Numbered from the stretch's first letter, positions 21,643 through 36,163 are shown. The stretch is 64,000 nt of DNA from Paragordius varius (GCA_964247055.1 OZ176054.1:10850001-10914000); one strand, 5' to 3'. The notes: generated by a model from the letters alone, not told the origin. Made by a program: numbers and translations.

Positions 21643-24422
21643 ATTATGAGTTTATAAAACAATATAATAACTATCTATGCAGTTAATTATAATAAATTAA
21701 AAAAAATTGAATTATAATCCCATATTGAGTGTTATACTTATATCATTAACTATGAATTTATTGTTTTCAGAATAAATTCAAATATTAAATGATAGCTATG
21801 GCATAACTTAGGAAGATTTATAATTTTAAAAGGTCTAGTTGATTGATTTTATTATTGGTAAGGGGGATTGTATTGTAGATTCCGTAAAAATTTATCCTCT
21901 CTCTCTCCCCTCTCCCTATCTCCCTCTTAAAGTATTTATCAAGTATGAAAGCTTTTCCGATTACATTTTTATGTAGCTTTCGTACTAAAAAACTGTGCTA
22001 TTTGGCTGCTTTATTAAATACCCCAATCTAGTATATAAATACGAAGTTGCATTTGGTTGAAAAGGTGTTGTTTTAAACTAAAAATGGTATATTTCTACTT
22101 TTATGGTAATTTCTCCATGTCAAACCATAAATTTGCAGAGAATATAATATTTAAATTTTTTTGGAAAATCAAAATGCTATGCTTTAATCGAAAAAATATA
22201 ATAAAATAAAATATATTTTAGAACAATATTAAATCATAACTTTAGATATGAGCACGGAAAGTCCCTGGCCTCCTAATTGGTATGGAAAAATGATGGATGG
22301 GATTGCGAGATAGGAATTTATGTTTACTGTCAAAAAAAATTTTCAGATATGCAAAAAATAAATTTATAGCAAAAATTAAATGAAGCGTAGTTTGTAGCAT
22401 TTTAAGCATGGAGGTAATGGTATTAAACATTGTGAGATATTATAAAACATTTTTTTAATATTCTTGATGAATATTCACCGGAATTTCGATATTGTATGTT
22501 CGTCGGTTTTCAATTAAATATGTGTTTATCAAAAATAATTTACTATAATATAAAAAACATATCTTGTAATTAAAATTCTGAGGTTATTAATTTTTTTAGG
22601 ATAAAGTGTTCTATGACGTTAATTTTATGCTTTAAAATATCAAATACGCTGCATCTAAATTTTGCATATTAGTTTTTGGAGAAAGTATGCATTTTCCCAA
22701 AAAATTATAATTGTCATTATCCATTAAATATTAAAATTAGCACACACTCTCGGATTTTTTAGGAAAACTAGCCCATTTTGGATGGGTAACTTAAAGGCTT
22801 TCGGAACGCACAAATTAAGATTAAAATATATTAATTTGTTGCTATTTAAATATAGTATCTAATATAAAGTTTTCAAAATATCTGTACGCGATTTTGGCTT
22901 AGTGTTATACAGCAGAGCTGAAAGGAGTAAAACTACTATTTTAAAAGTTATATTTGTAAAATTGATCTAAATCTTATCTGTATATAGATAAAAAATAAAT
23001 TATATAGTTTTTTAACATATAATAAGAATATATAGTTACAAAACATAGAAGCAAACAGCTGATATATAATTATATTTAGCATAAAATGCGTAAACTTTAT
23101 TCTTGCATGTGGATTTAACACAAATATCTATATTTTTCATATATACCTCGTAAAAATCTAAAGGGATCTAAAGAATCCTGATACATTTCTTTATCAGAAA
23201 ATATATATATTTTATCATGGTAATTATTTTTACTTTCAAATTTAGTGTATATACTTATTTAATATGGACACTGCATAAAACTACAAAAATACTATTCTAA
23301 CAGAGTGTCCACAAAATATATCATGAAAATATATTGATGAGAAAAGTATCAGGATTATTTAATTAAGTTTAGAATTTTGTGGGAACTGCTCTAGATAAAA
23401 TTCGCAAAATTTGCGCACATTTTGTTAAATAAATGTTTTAGGCCAGGACTAAATGCTCTTCTTTCCCAAAAATATCACTATTAAATATAATAAATACATA
23501 TATAAAGCAAATTTTTATATATGGGCTTGGGCTCCAAAAGCTCAAAATATTTTCGCTCTTCCAAAATCGACTAACTCTTAAAATAAACGACATGCATGGA
23601 TGGCGCGATAAAAAAAACTATATGCTAAATTTTAAAATCAATTAAGAATATAAGGAAAGTGTAAACATTAGCATACTTTAATATAATTTGAGTCTGATAG
23701 AAACATTATTAAACGCTTGATGATATTATAAAAACCCTTTTTTTATATAATTCGATAATACTAACCTAGCGCATCAGATTTTAAAAGTTCTTTTGTTTTC
23801 ATATTTGGGTTTTTTTATCAAATAACAGGTTATACTTGAATTTCGGAAAGAATAATTTAATTAAAATTCTGAGGTAATAAAAATGTTCAATATCATCGAA
23901 TATTATTGAATAAATCTTATTAAAATTTAATTCCTAAATTAAAAATTACTATTTTCAGCTTTAAAACTAAAAACACAAACTTTTGCAAAAATTTTAAAAT
24001 AAAAATGGCCTCCAAGTAGTCGGATATGAATTTTAAACTAAATTTTATATTTATACAAAATTATTAAAAAAAAACTTTTTTAAAAAATATTTTTATATCA
24101 AAATGTATATAATTAACAATAACAATTGTAAAATCCGTATTATAATGATGATCGAAAATTAATTAGAAAAATTAATTGAAAGATAAATTAACAGAAATTA
24201 TAAACGATATGTGAAACCCTTTCGTCAATAGAATCGCAGACTAGTTTCTTGCTTGTTAGCACTCATCAGTACGACAACTCTTATTACAAAACATAATCAA
24301 TCCGTCATTTACCATTACATTATATATTTAACATTTTAATCGCACAACCGGCATTTTTGCGCTTATTTTAATAGGAGTAGAAGAGCGAAAAAATTGGGAC
24401 TTTCGGCGCCTACGTCTAAAAA
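21507..24422. other. Gene-free stretch
   Basis: Contains a (TA)n run at 21610-21640, a pyrimidine tract at 21896-21930 (CTCTCTCTCCCCTCTCC) and a second GTATATAAATACG at about 22029 without a convincing gene behind it (only a 41-codon frame from 22084). At 23400-23480 the TTTGCGCACATTTTG patch resembles 53975-54060, a weak dispersed repeat. No gene supported. Confidence 0.5.
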
Positions 24423-25570
24423 TTAACACTTCATTCAAGTTGGGGCATTAAATATCCTAGACTAACTTTAAGTTAGAATTTTTAAAAAAACTACTGAAGG
24501 AAACGGTACCAATTTAAATTTATGCTTCTACCCTAATAAGAATTATATAAATAAGCTAAAATATTTAAATAAAATTTCGTTTTGAAAATTCCATGTCAAA
24601 CTACTTTGATGCCATTTTTTTCAAATTTTTTGCAAAATATCATGTTAAATTTAAAGGTAAAATTAAAGCCAATTTTTTATTTAAATCCTATCTAACATTG
24701 ATAGAAATAGAAAAAGTTTTATTTTGTATTTTTTATAGTTTAGCACACATGTCAAGTTTACTTAACACTTCGATTCAAATTGGGGTATCTAAATACCCCA
24801 GGCTAAATTTAAATTAATATTTTTAAAAAACTCTTGAAGGAAACGGTTCCCATTTGAAATAAAACATCTATTCGTATAAAAATATGCCAAAATATCTTAA
24901 TAAAATTTGTTTTGAAAAAAAGTTCCATGTCACACTACTTCGACATCATTTTTATTTTAAAATTTTTTTGCAAAATATCGTCTTCATTTAATTTTAAGGG
25001 TAAAATTAAGCTAATTTCCTATTTAAATTACATCTAACATGGATAGAGATAGAAAAAGCGGTCTATTTCGTATTATTTTTTATGTTCATAAAAACTCTAC
25101 TATGTTGATATGCGCTGATTTTAAGTGAAATATAGGATGTCCCGTAGACGAAATTTTTACCTTTCGGTTTAAGCTTAAAATTAGTAATATTAAGTATTTT
25201 TGAATAAATTTTTTTATATTTAAGTTTAATAATGTTATATAAGTGCAAAATGTTGCCATGGTTTCGATTCCTCCCATACTTTTTAAAGTATTTGATTTAA
25301 AACAGGCCTGGGGTATCCAACTACCCCAATTTGAATCCAATAAAATGAGTGTGTTGTATCCAAGTGTTAATTTTTACCTTTGGGTTTTACCTTAAAATAA
25401 TTAACATCAAGTATTTTTGATAAAATATTATAATTATTCCTGTTTATCGATATATATGTGAAAAATTTTGCCAGAGTTACGATTCCTTCCATTTTTTACA
25501 AAGTGTTTGTAGGCCTAGGTTAACTACCCCAATTTTAATGGAAGGACTGAAAGTGTTGTATCCAAGTAAA
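24423..25570. mobile_element. F-family inverted-repeat element with a second F copy inside
   Basis: The outer left arm begins TTAACACTTCATTCAAGTTG (24423); the outer right arm runs to about 25570 (ACTACCCCAATTTTAATGG, then GTATCCAAGT). Between them lies a complete second copy at 24762-25370. The solo copy at 48282-48869 (588 bp) shows the normal length. Noncoding; the arms carry GGGGTA / TACCCC motifs. Confidence 0.75.
24762..25370. mobile_element. Inner F-family element
   Basis: Starts TTAACACTTCGATTCAAATT and ends GTATCCAAGTGTTAA; 609 bp. Very close to the copy at 48282, including TACCCCAG at the left and CTGGGGTATCCAACTACCCC at the right. Less diverged from 48282 than the outer copy is, consistent with later insertion. 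Confidence 0.8.
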
Positions 25571-26464
25571 ATACTTTAAATTTTGTTTTGCCCTTCATAC
25601 GTAGTTAATGATGTATTTTTATCTTTCTGGAATGAAGCATTTAGCTATCAACAAATCTTTTTATTTAACAAAAAATCTGCAGATTCATTTTCAGATATAG
25701 AGCAGTCGCTATAATAGTGTAATGTAACTAACTATGTTACACTGGTAAGGCCCAAAACCAAGATCATTTAATCCTGATACATTTAGCAGAATATATATTT
25801 TTTCTCAGATATTCTTTACCTCTTCTTTTTAAACGAGGTATTAGAAAAATGAATATATATTTTCATTGTGAATTAAAGCGGTTGTGTCAATTACGAAATT
25901 ATTTATAATTTTTCGGTAATTGCCCATACATAGCCCAAATCGGGGGAGAAAAAATATAAGGATGAATTATATATTTAACAAATTAACTAGAATTCTTTTG
26001 TGCGTGAAGTTGTCACTTTTTAAATTTTCCATTATTGCGATACTTGCCCCATATCGATTGTAAAATTAATGTACATTATATATTTTTTGTAAAAGCCAAA
26101 GAAGGACATAATTTTATAAATAGATAGTTAAATGTTGGCATTGATTAAAAATAAAGGTAGAATAAAGATTTTTAATATATACTAATCAATATTTTTTTAT
26201 AAAAAAAATACTTTATTAAATAGTAAAAATTTATTAACGCACATCCTATATCTTTTGAAGCTGGTAGAAACGGCATGAAACATATTATATCTGACCATCT
26301 TACATAAACGCTGTAAATCTTTATCATTTTGAAATTCTTTCGCATAAATAGATTTTATATAATCAACACCTTTTGGGAAATATATTACCATGCCGTATAG
26401 AATACATTCTTTTTTACACATGACATTTACTTAAAAATTTGAATTCTAAAAGTACAGATTTGCG
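25571..26464. promoter_or_regulatory. Upstream region of CCP110
   Basis: Should contain the CCP110 promoter and 5' UTR. A+T-rich, with no TATA box at a convincing distance and no other element recognised. Confidence 0.35.
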
Positions 26465-29400
26465 ATGGATAACTATTGTTTGATGTTGCATAATCTTGAG
26501 CAACAGCTTACTTATTCCGATAATTATTCAAAAAATTTGTGTTATACAAGTTGTATAAAACTAGATTCCAAACCTATTTTACCTCCATTGGTAAATTTTA
26601 ATTTAAATCTTAGCTCAATGAAAAGCGACGAAAAGATGTCTCAGAATATAGGCATAAAATCATATCAATCGAAAAAAGGTTGCATCAAAATCAAGCTTTA
26701 CAAGTTTTGGATAAAATACACTTGCTTATTGATCAGGTATTATTTTTTATATTGTCAAAATTAGTCTAAACCTGTTTTGGACGAAAGTTTTGTGTCCGCT
26801 GAAAATTATCATCCGAATCAAAGCAATGAAAAAATAAATGGCATGCTTTGGCAAGCAATAATATCAAAATCTTTACCAGAGAATGGGTTAATAAAACAGA
26901 GCGCTCCACCTGACAACATACCCGATAATTTGGACAATTCATTCCATTCAGCACCACTAGTTTCTTATCCTAAAAAAATTGCTTGTCCAGACTTTGCAAG
27001 GTGTTCACGTCAGAGTACACCTATCGAATCAACCGATATCAATACATATAACAGTGAAACCGATAATAGTTATTTATTGGTTAGGAGTGAATCATATACC
27101 TTGGATCAGCCTTCAACCCATCTTTTACCCCAATTCAAAACGGTCAAAATTCAACAAAATCCACATTCTTCCATACTAGCAGAAAAAACAGATGGTCATA
27201 ATCAGACCATGGTAAATGGCTCTAACGAATTGTCCACTTCTGTTTTACCACCCCAAAAGATTTTGATACGAACCTCATCTCCCATTCATTCCTATACATC
27301 CTCGTCGTCTGGTGGTGGAAAACAGACTCAAGTAATACGTTTGGAAAAACTTTTTTTTCAAAATCAAAATTTATTAAATCGGTAGTTTTATTGTTTTTTT
27401 ATGCTTATACTGGAAAATTATTTTTTGGTTTCGTAAATGCATTCTCAGTTGTCTGGAAACAAAACAAATAGTTTAATGATAAGTCGGCTATTTTTGAAGA
27501 ATATAACTATATTTTTTAAAATTGATTTTCAGGCTGATACATGTACGAAACCACAAAAAGAGAAGACATTTCCATCTCAACCCATCAATACGACAAATAA
27601 TAGTAATGTTTCAACAAATTTTAGCAATGAACCATTCACACAATCAACAAAAGCTGGGTGTGAACTTCAATCGAATATTCCTGTTTCTCCTTCGACAAAC
27701 CCTGTCATCATAAATTATAATGCCAATGTTCAACAACAGGCAAAAATTATGTCAACCTCGGACATTTTAACGGAAAATATGGGAAAACTTGAACATATGG
27801 CCAAGTATTTGAGCAGTTGTTTGCGGCGTGAAAAAGAGACGATAGACGAAGACCAAAGTGTGGTAACTCTAAGTTTTTCATCTGAATCGGATGAAAGACC
27901 CTTGGCACGTGATAATAGAATGGTAATGTCTCAAAATTATTGTTGTCATAATGGTAGTTTTAGCCCTCACCACGATTCAGACACAAATACCCCAAGGAAA
28001 AATTTGAATGATTCCTCCAGGACTAAATCTGTAACTCAAAGGGAAAATAGTGTTGAGGAACTAAGTTTGTGTTCCCCCAATCAGCGCGTAATGAAAAATG
28101 GGGTAGAAAATGGATCATCGTCACATACGTTTTCGTTTGCCAGTTTTCCAGGTAAAATTTTATATGGTAAAATTGAATATAGTCTGATAAATCTTATAAA
28201 AACACTGTTTGAAAAAAGGAAATAGTTATGATTTAAACTGTTTGAGTTTCGACCTATTTTTGACTATGGGGTCTCCTTAATACCCAATACATAATAATTT
28301 TTTCACTGTACCTGTTTTAATTTGGTCATTAAGCTTTTTGAAATGGAGTCTGAAGCAAATAGCTACATAATTTTCCATATTAACTTTTTAAGCATTAAAG
28401 TGTACATGTACATAAATTATTATTGTAGGCAACACACATTATTGATTTTTATCGCATACTTAAAGGTTAATCAAGTTTGTTAGTGTTGTCTATAACACTA
28501 TTTAACACAACAATTTTTTTACATTAATTATTTTACCTGCAATTTTACCTGTTTTACTGATTGCGCATTGTTAATAACAAAATATGTTGTAATGTATGTT
28601 TGGTGTTTAAACACAATAATATTATATTAAAGTGTGCCCATATATAAATCATGTTAAAAAGATGTATATTGAAGAAAGATACAATTTAAACATGAAATAT
28701 GTTAGAGTATTTTACAGGTGTATTTTTACCTTTATATATAAGAATACTAGCAAATGCTTCTCAGTATTTATAGTGTTAATCTCCGATTACTATATAGTAT
28801 ACACCTAAAGGCTATCTCTCATTGAAACACATTTGTTGTTGATTGTTTTATAAGTAGTATAAATTATGTAAAAATTATATGGATATAGTCAGTAATGCAA
28901 TATTGATTTTTTTCATGCCAGATTTTACCAACCAGTGATGGTCTTTAAAGAGTTAACTAAAATAAATTAAATTTATGTAGCTGTTTATAAAACTTTTGAC
29001 ATCTTGACTTTTGAATTAATATAATTGCTTTTTGATTTACAATTTGATGAAAATTAATTTCAACGATTGGGAATTCGGTTTCTATATTATTAAAATATAA
29101 ATTTCTATATTTTTATTTTTGTTAGATTTTGAAATAAATGAAAGTTCAAGGACACTGAACAGTTTTATAAGTTTTGGTTGCTTTAAATACAGTATGAGTA
29201 AGAAGTATACATTGTTAGAAAGTTATCAATTATTGCCAAATAGCATATACAACAAAGGGCAGTATTATTGGCTTATAGTTATTTTTTCATATTTTACTAT
29301 TATTATTAGCCAATAATATTCCTTGTCGCATATGCTATTTGGTAATAATAACACTGTAGCAATATATACTTATTCCATACTGTAATTTTTACTTATAAAT

Positions 29401-31815
29401 TAATTTATCGGAATGACCACAAAAAATGTGTATCTCATTTATAACTGGCAAATAATAAGGGTTTATTTAAACTGTAATGTCTGGTTATATTCAAATCTTT
29501 CCTATATCTAAATGTAGAAAATATTTTTGTGGCAGCTTTGAGAATTTTTGGTTTCTTTATATATTTTGAGCCCCCCCATATCAGATGATATATATATATA
29601 TATATATCTACTAAATAATCATAAATTTTTGATTGAAAATTTTAAAATTTTTAAAACATTTTTAGAGCAGACATCATTTAATTTTATAATACAGAGTTAT
29701 TTAACAAATTTTATCAATAAACTAAATTATAATTATACCCACAGATCTATCACCAACGAATTGCGATAAAGGCGGTTATAACCCAAACTCATTCATAATA
29801 AATGAACCCATATGTCTAAACACAAATAACGTTGCGAACGCAGAAAAAAAGCACACCAAGGTAACCTCAACCCCTCAAACTGATTCCTACAATCCTGAAT
29901 CAAAAAATGCAAATTATCGCCATGATTTAAGTAAAAATAATAACTATTCATCACCCGCAAATCAAAACTATTATTTAGTACAAAATGAATGTTATAATTT
30001 GACTGATAATGTTATCGATATTTCAGATGCAAATAACTCAAAATCATTCCAATCTCGTGAAGAGGAAATTGTCCCTGCCCTGCGGAATCGTAAAAATTCT
30101 CTGTTAAGGCTTAAACGACAAAATACTTGCACTAATGCCCATACTGTAAATAATAAAACGTATTCCAATAATGGGAGCATGAGACATCAATATGCTTGTT
30201 CGGTATGTATGCATATAGATTATTTATATTAGATATTTTCTTATCGATAAAAGATGGATGGATTTGTTTTATCATACGATGACACCAATTTGAGAATATA
30301 TATAGATTAAAATATTTTAAATTTAATTTTTTGGTTTAAAATTGATTTTTTTTCACTATTGTAAACATATGCATTAATATTTGTACTTCCAAATGTTACA
30401 AATTTTTGATATTGTTGAGTCTAAAATAAACTGGGAAACTATTTAATTTATAGTCCAATTGATTTAGTTTCATTTAAAAATTTAGTGTTGTCTAATGATC
30501 AGCGTAGGCATTTAGGGTATTATCAGTGGATAATTTGTTTTTGAGGTTCTTTATCTCTAAACACATAAATATTTTTTCCCATATTTTTTGGAAAAAAAAC
30601 TTATTTATATGGATTCCTTCAAGTCAGTATAATTGGTAGACTTTACAGTATTTTTGTACCAGGCTATGTAGGTGATTATTTTTAGACACAATTCAGAACG
30701 GTATCTTGGAAAATATAAACTGTTTAAATTAAGTATATATATGTCTTGGTTAAAACTTTTCAGAAGTATAAGATATATGATTGATTAATTATTGATTTTT
30801 ACCTTTCCCAAGTAATATTCAGGCAAATATATTTAAAACTATTATAAACTTGAAACATATTTCTTATGTTGTGTGCTTAGAGTACATATATATTTATAAT
30901 TGTAACATATAACAGGGTACTGTAAAATTATACATACCACTTGATTGTAAAACTTTTTTTGATTATTAATAAGTTTAACATGGAGATGAGATTTATATAT
31001 ATATATTATATACCGTTATGATTATGAAAATTTAAACTTATCACTAAACTTTGTGATTGCAGATTATTAATGATAAATCATATATAATATTTTTTATAAA
31101 TTTATACTTTTGCGATCTTGATGACACATTGATCTATTTTTTTCTACCTGTCGCTGTTTTTTCTATTGATTATGTCTACGACCTTTGGAAAGTAATTTAT
31201 TGTTTTATATTTTTTTATAAATCTATTGAGTGAGATGATTAATATGGATATATTACATCTTATACGTATAAAAAGAATACCGGAAGGATCATTTTTGCTG
31301 ATAAAAATATGAATATTTAATTTTTTTTGTGTATATCTCAAGACAGATAACTAAAGTCTGGGGTTTTTTAATTTTATTTTTACGAGAGGGTATTTGTCAC
31401 TTTTTCCTCCTTGATTCATATTTTATAAACATTTTATGTCATTAATGTCATTAATGTGTGAGATAAATAATATTTTATAAATTTTTTCTTTAAAAAATGA
31501 CAAAATATATATATATATATATTGTTTCAAAAAAATGATGGTCTACCTTTGCCAATAAGTTAAAAGCTTTTTTTCCATTCTTTTTTTGTATTACGCCCTA
31601 ATTTGATTATAAATGCAATATATATTTATATATATATTAAACTGTGTTTCATCACCTCAACCTTGATCCATTGAGATATATATTATATATTTTAACCTTT
31701 TTTTACATAAAAACACTTTTAAAGTGAAAAATTGTTTAAATTAAATTTAATTTTAATATTAGGTTTTCATCGCTTGAAATTCAATTTATTATTTAAATTA
31801 ACAAACTTGAAACCG

Positions 31816-31856
<41 letters not shown>

Positions 31857-34800
31857 ATATATAATTATGTTTGAATTCATTATTGTTATTAAGGGATTAT
31901 GAAATATGCCAGGAAATGGGAAATAATAATTAATAATTATTTTTACAAAAACGATGTGATATTAAGAATCAATCTATTGTCAAAAAAGACAAAATTAAAT
32001 AATTAATTAAAGAGTACTTTATACTTTTGTTGTTACAGGAAATTGAGGATTTTATTTAAATCAAAAATCTAATTTTTCCATACTTAATTATGTGTTCCTT
32101 AATTCTCGCACGCAATTTTAACTATTTTGTTTTCCTGTAATTTTTCCGCTAAAACTAAAAGCTAAAATAAACTTTTTGGTTTGAAATTCTACTTTTTTAG
32201 ATGAAAAACGATATACATATATAATTTTGTTTTCACTTTCATTATTCCATATACTTTTTTAAGCTTATAATTTTATAATTCCTAAAATTGATAACAACAA
32301 TTATAAGATAAGATTTTGGCAAATTAAACCTTGCAAAAATAAGACCTACCTCCCCCCGGTTCTTATAATTACCCTGATTGTGGAAAAAGTATATGGCTTA
32401 TTACATAATGGCCCTGTGTTTTAAAACTTAAACAATGAAAAGTGCATGTTGATCAGATATATTAATAAATTTAGAACTTCTCTTTATATAACTCTTTATG
32501 GGGGGGGGGATTATTATATAAGGGTTTCGCAGTTTAATAACATTCGTTAGCAATTGTTGGAAAATTGTAACAAAAATTTAATTAATAATTTACTATGAAA
32601 AATAAATCAATGGAAAAGCTCCAAAATAATTATAATTGTATTCATCTATGACTCTACTGTAATATTATGGATAAAAACAACCAATTTACTTGAATCTATT
32701 TAGCGTACCAATTTTTATAAGTTAAAAATATAGGCCCGAAAAATTTTCATATTAGTTTCCATATCGCCTAAAATATAAATTTATCTTGTATGTTTTTTAT
32801 GTAACTAATAACAGATATTTGACCAGAATGGTTAAAGTAAGGAACTTTTGCACATGTTAAAAGCACCCATACTTTCTATTAATTGATTATTATTTCCTTT
32901 TATTGTCGAATAATTATGGGATTTTTAACATTATTTGACACTATTAACTGGTACTAGTAGGTTTTTCATTTCATTTTTTTTCAAAATAAAGTTTGAAAAC
33001 TTGTTGTTTAAAACTATATACTCAACTTTTTCTTGGACGATCTTTTAGTTTTTTTTTCTTGCCATAATTGGCATGGCAATATTTTTTCCATCTCGCTTCC
33101 TTCCATAAACTTTAATATTTATTATATGCAAATTTTAATTCCATTTATAAAAAATGTATAATATTATCGTTTTAGACCATCAGTTCTTCCCACAATGGAG
33201 GGAGTCCGTGTTGCGAATCCGTTAATAACTACACGAATAATAATTTTTACGTGGACTTTAAGGACACAACCTTAGCCGCCCTTATAAAGGGTTACCTTGT
33301 TCGCCGGCTTATGAAAACGTCTAAACTTCAACATCTCCGTACAACTATTAAGGTATATAAATAAATTTTTTGTTAATTAATTATTGAATCTTTTTATTTA
33401 ATGAGATGGCATAGATTGGAAAATAAATTAAAATAGACTTGATTCCTGAAAAAATTTCACTATATATTAGAAAAAGTAATTGGTTTTTTTTTCATTTAAT
33501 TAAAATTTGTAAATACGGCGATGATTTATTGTAATTAATAAAATACGAGCGGACATAAAAAAATGAAAATAGTTTAATGAAAATAATTTTTTTCTTGAAT
33601 AATTAAGAATTACCCGTTTTTTGTTCTTTTACTTTATACTCATTATTAGGATATATCTGGTTTAAATGCTTTAAAATAAATGGTTAAATTACATAATTTA
33701 CCTAGGATACGGTAGAATGTTTGAATGACATAAATGCTGAAAAAATGCGAAAAAATCAAAATATTTTGAATCAAACCGCTTTACCAAACAACAAAAATGT
33801 TGAGAATCGTAATAATAATTCATCATCACCAGAGGAAACGATTGATTACCTCCTTGATCAAGATTTGGAAGAACGATTGACGGCACAGGTATGTTGCTTT
33901 TTATGTCATATATTTTTGGTTTATAATAATGGAAAATTATCCACTTTTTAAACGACAAAAAGTAATTTTAATTTTAATTTAATGGATATATAAGGTTAAC
34001 ATTTAATCTGTTTTTAAGTATATAAATATTTATCCAATAGCTAAGGTAGTTTTTAAGGAAAAATACACATAAAAGTAGTATTAACTCATTTTCATTTTTT
34101 TTTTCACGGTTATTATATAGTTGCACATAATATTAATAGAATATACAATATGCATATATTTTTGCGAAATATATCATTGTATTTAAATATTTTGCTTAAA
34201 ATTGATCGTTTATTTTATTGGCATTTAACAGTTAGCTTGTGCCCTAGATGAATGGCATGAAATATTTTTTGGATACGATTCGGCCCGAAAAATGAAAATT
34301 ATTGAACATGATCGAAACGTGCAAATGCTAAAACTTGAGCGAAAACAGGTAATTTTCATAAAAATTTTTTTTTCATAATTTGACTGAATTACATAAAGCA
34401 TATAAATTGTGTAAATATATAACATTTGAAATAACCATTAATTTTTGTTTAGTTTAAAAAGAACGCGCATAGTAGTATATAATATTTTTTAAGCGAAGAG
34501 ATTAGCGCTTTTTATAATTTTAGGGTTTTTAAGATAATTAGTAGGTGGTGTAATATAATTTTTTCTACTTTTACCGTTTTTATAAATAACTCTTTTATTT
34601 ATCATACTATAATTAAAACAATTACCACGTTTTTTTTGATAAAAACATATAAATTATTGGTTTCACATATTTAAAAATGAAAAATGTAATAGTTTTTTGA
34701 ATCAACTGAATTTATTTTACACTCTTAAAGAAAATGCCAATTATTGTCGGTTTTAATTCGTCTTGTTGTATTAAATCCTAAAATTTTCAAGGTTTTTTTT

Positions 34801-35571
34801 ACACATATCTCATTTAACAAATTTTAGTTATAAAATTTTAGTTATAATTAAACAAAAAAATATAAATTAAATAAATTGTTTCGGCGATTTTTTAAACATC
34901 CTACTAACAAAATATGTTTTGATAAAAGTAATATTTATACAATTACAATTACCTAGGACGAAGAAAAACGCAAACTGGCCATCAAAAAACAATTGTTGGA
35001 AGCTACTCAAAATGGTCATCAACACCTGACTAAGGGGGCCGTAGGCGGCGGTTATTGGAAACCAAATTCTCACACCTTTTCCCGTAATCTCAGTATGCAA
35101 CGCTGCTTAGGTTCCATGCGTCGTAATTTAACATCATCCACTTCTCCTTCGAGCACACCTATCACACTTCAAAAAACTGGTTCACTAAACAATTCCTCAT
35201 ATAATAGAAAAATTCCAAACGCAACTAATTATCAGGCAAGGGGTAAAAATGGTGAAATTCCTCAAAACAACATAACGCCATCCACGCGAAATAATGGGGA
35301 TACTACTAAGAATAATAAAGTTTTATTAGTAGATACCATGGCAACAAAAGTTGATGATTACACCTTAATGAAACGACGACACAATACATTACCTAGGAAA
35401 TATAAATTACCCACGCTTTCAGTTAAAAATGTTTCTAGCAATAATAATACGACATACTCTCCTAACATTAATGAGTATGTGTATTCAAAACCATCCTCTA
35501 AAACATTGAATACGGCTATGGGGCTTAAAAATGGTTATAAACAGAAAAATACCATTTTAGTTAACTTGTAA
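26465..35571 (+). CDS. CCP110: CP110, centriolar coiled-coil protein (cap of the distal centriole end)
   Basis: CP110 caps centrioles and controls cilium assembly with CEP97 and calmodulin. Exons: 26465-26590, 26614-26736, 26765-27331, 27533-28151, 29745-30202, 33176-33352, 33706-33888, 34232-34348, 34957-35571; all phases agree, total about 994 aa (human 991). N-terminal ILPPLLNEKRRK and the following helix to VLDKIHLLIDQ match the human ILSPLLNIEKRKE region. The conserved C-terminal core is LIKGYLVRRLMKTSKLQHLR, then TIKDTVE, DLEERLTAQLACAL, and DEWHEIFFGYDSARKMKIIE, the counterpart of [20 protein letters not shown]. The middle (residues 100-630) is low-complexity, rich in Ser, Asn, Pro. 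The first two introns are 23 and 28 nt; later ones 201, 1593, 2973, 353, 343 and 608 nt. The 1593-nt intron holds a hairpin element. A possible AATAAA lies about 250 bp past the stop. Start is the first ATG in frame with the conserved N-terminus. Confidence 0.9.
26591..26613 (+). other. 23-nt intron of CCP110
   Basis: GTAAATTTTA...CTTAG. Removal joins ILPPL to LNEKRRK exactly as in vertebrate CP110. Unspliced, the upstream frame leaves the conserved helix. Confidence 0.85.
26737..26764 (+). other. 28-nt intron of CCP110
   Basis: GTATTATTTT...AATTAG. Restores the frame from HLLIDQ into the long Ser/Asn-rich exon; retention gives an in-frame stop at 26762. Confidence 0.8.
29188..29384. repeat. 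197-bp hairpin element K in a CCP110 intron
   Basis: TACAGTATGAGTAAGAAGTA at the left against the inverted TACTTATTCCATACTGTA at the right; arms of about 80 bp including CCAAATAGCATA / TATGCTATTTGG and ATTATTGGCT / AGCCAATAAT. MITE-like. Later in the same intron, at 29588, is a short (TA)n run. Confidence 0.75.
30203..33175 (+). other. Large CCP110 intron without recognisable content
   Basis: 2973 nt. (TA)n runs at about 31505-31521 and 31819-31851 and a G9 run at about 32502. No exon-like or element-like segment supported. Confidence 0.6.
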
Positions 35572-35890
35572 TTTATATTTATGACTATTTATATCCCTAT
35601 ATTTTACTACTTTTTGTATCCATTTAACAATATGCACCACACAACTGCCATATCAAAAATGATATAAGTTTAAATATGCATTTTTTGTAACTAGCAATTT
35701 TTTTTTATATTTTTTATCATATTATCATTCCATTCAAATTTTTTTTTTGCAAAACATGGTTTAAAGTTTTAGATTTTCCACAAATTTTGTACATATGTAT
35801 TTTATAATTTAAAGATTTCAAAATAAAAACAAATTTAGTACAAATTAAATTGATCCCTTTTTTGGCACACATCTCTTTGCAAATAGGATA

Positions 35891-36163
35891 TACAGTAAAA
35901 ATTCAAATATACGGACAAAACGTAAAAAAATAAAGACAAATTTTAACCTTTATTTTTTAAATATAACTCACCGCTTTAAATTTGCAAAGTATGATATAAA
36001 GATGTAAATTGGTAACACAATCAATTATATATTTTACAATATTATTTAAATAGCTAATATGGGAGATATTACGATTTAAAAAGTATGGTTGTTGTCTTTT
36101 GAAAAAATGATTTTGTCTTTATATTTTTAACTTTTGTCCGTATAATTTCTATATTTACAGTAG
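35891..36163. mobile_element. H-family element H1
   Basis: The left end TACAGTAAAAATTCAAATAT then ACGGACAAAACG; the right end is its inverse, TTTTGTCCGTATAATTTC to TTTACAGTA. 273 bp, noncoding MITE. Confidence 0.8.

Noticed and set aside
22084-22209. 41-codon frame after the second GTATATAAATACG
   Set aside because: Aromatic/Lys-rich, as expected by chance in A+T-rich sequence; no signal peptide or domain.
22242-22430. 62-codon minus-strand frame
   Set aside because: No motif and no supporting context.
27522-27713. Second frame over CCP110 exon 4
   Set aside because: Shadow of the CP110 reading frame.
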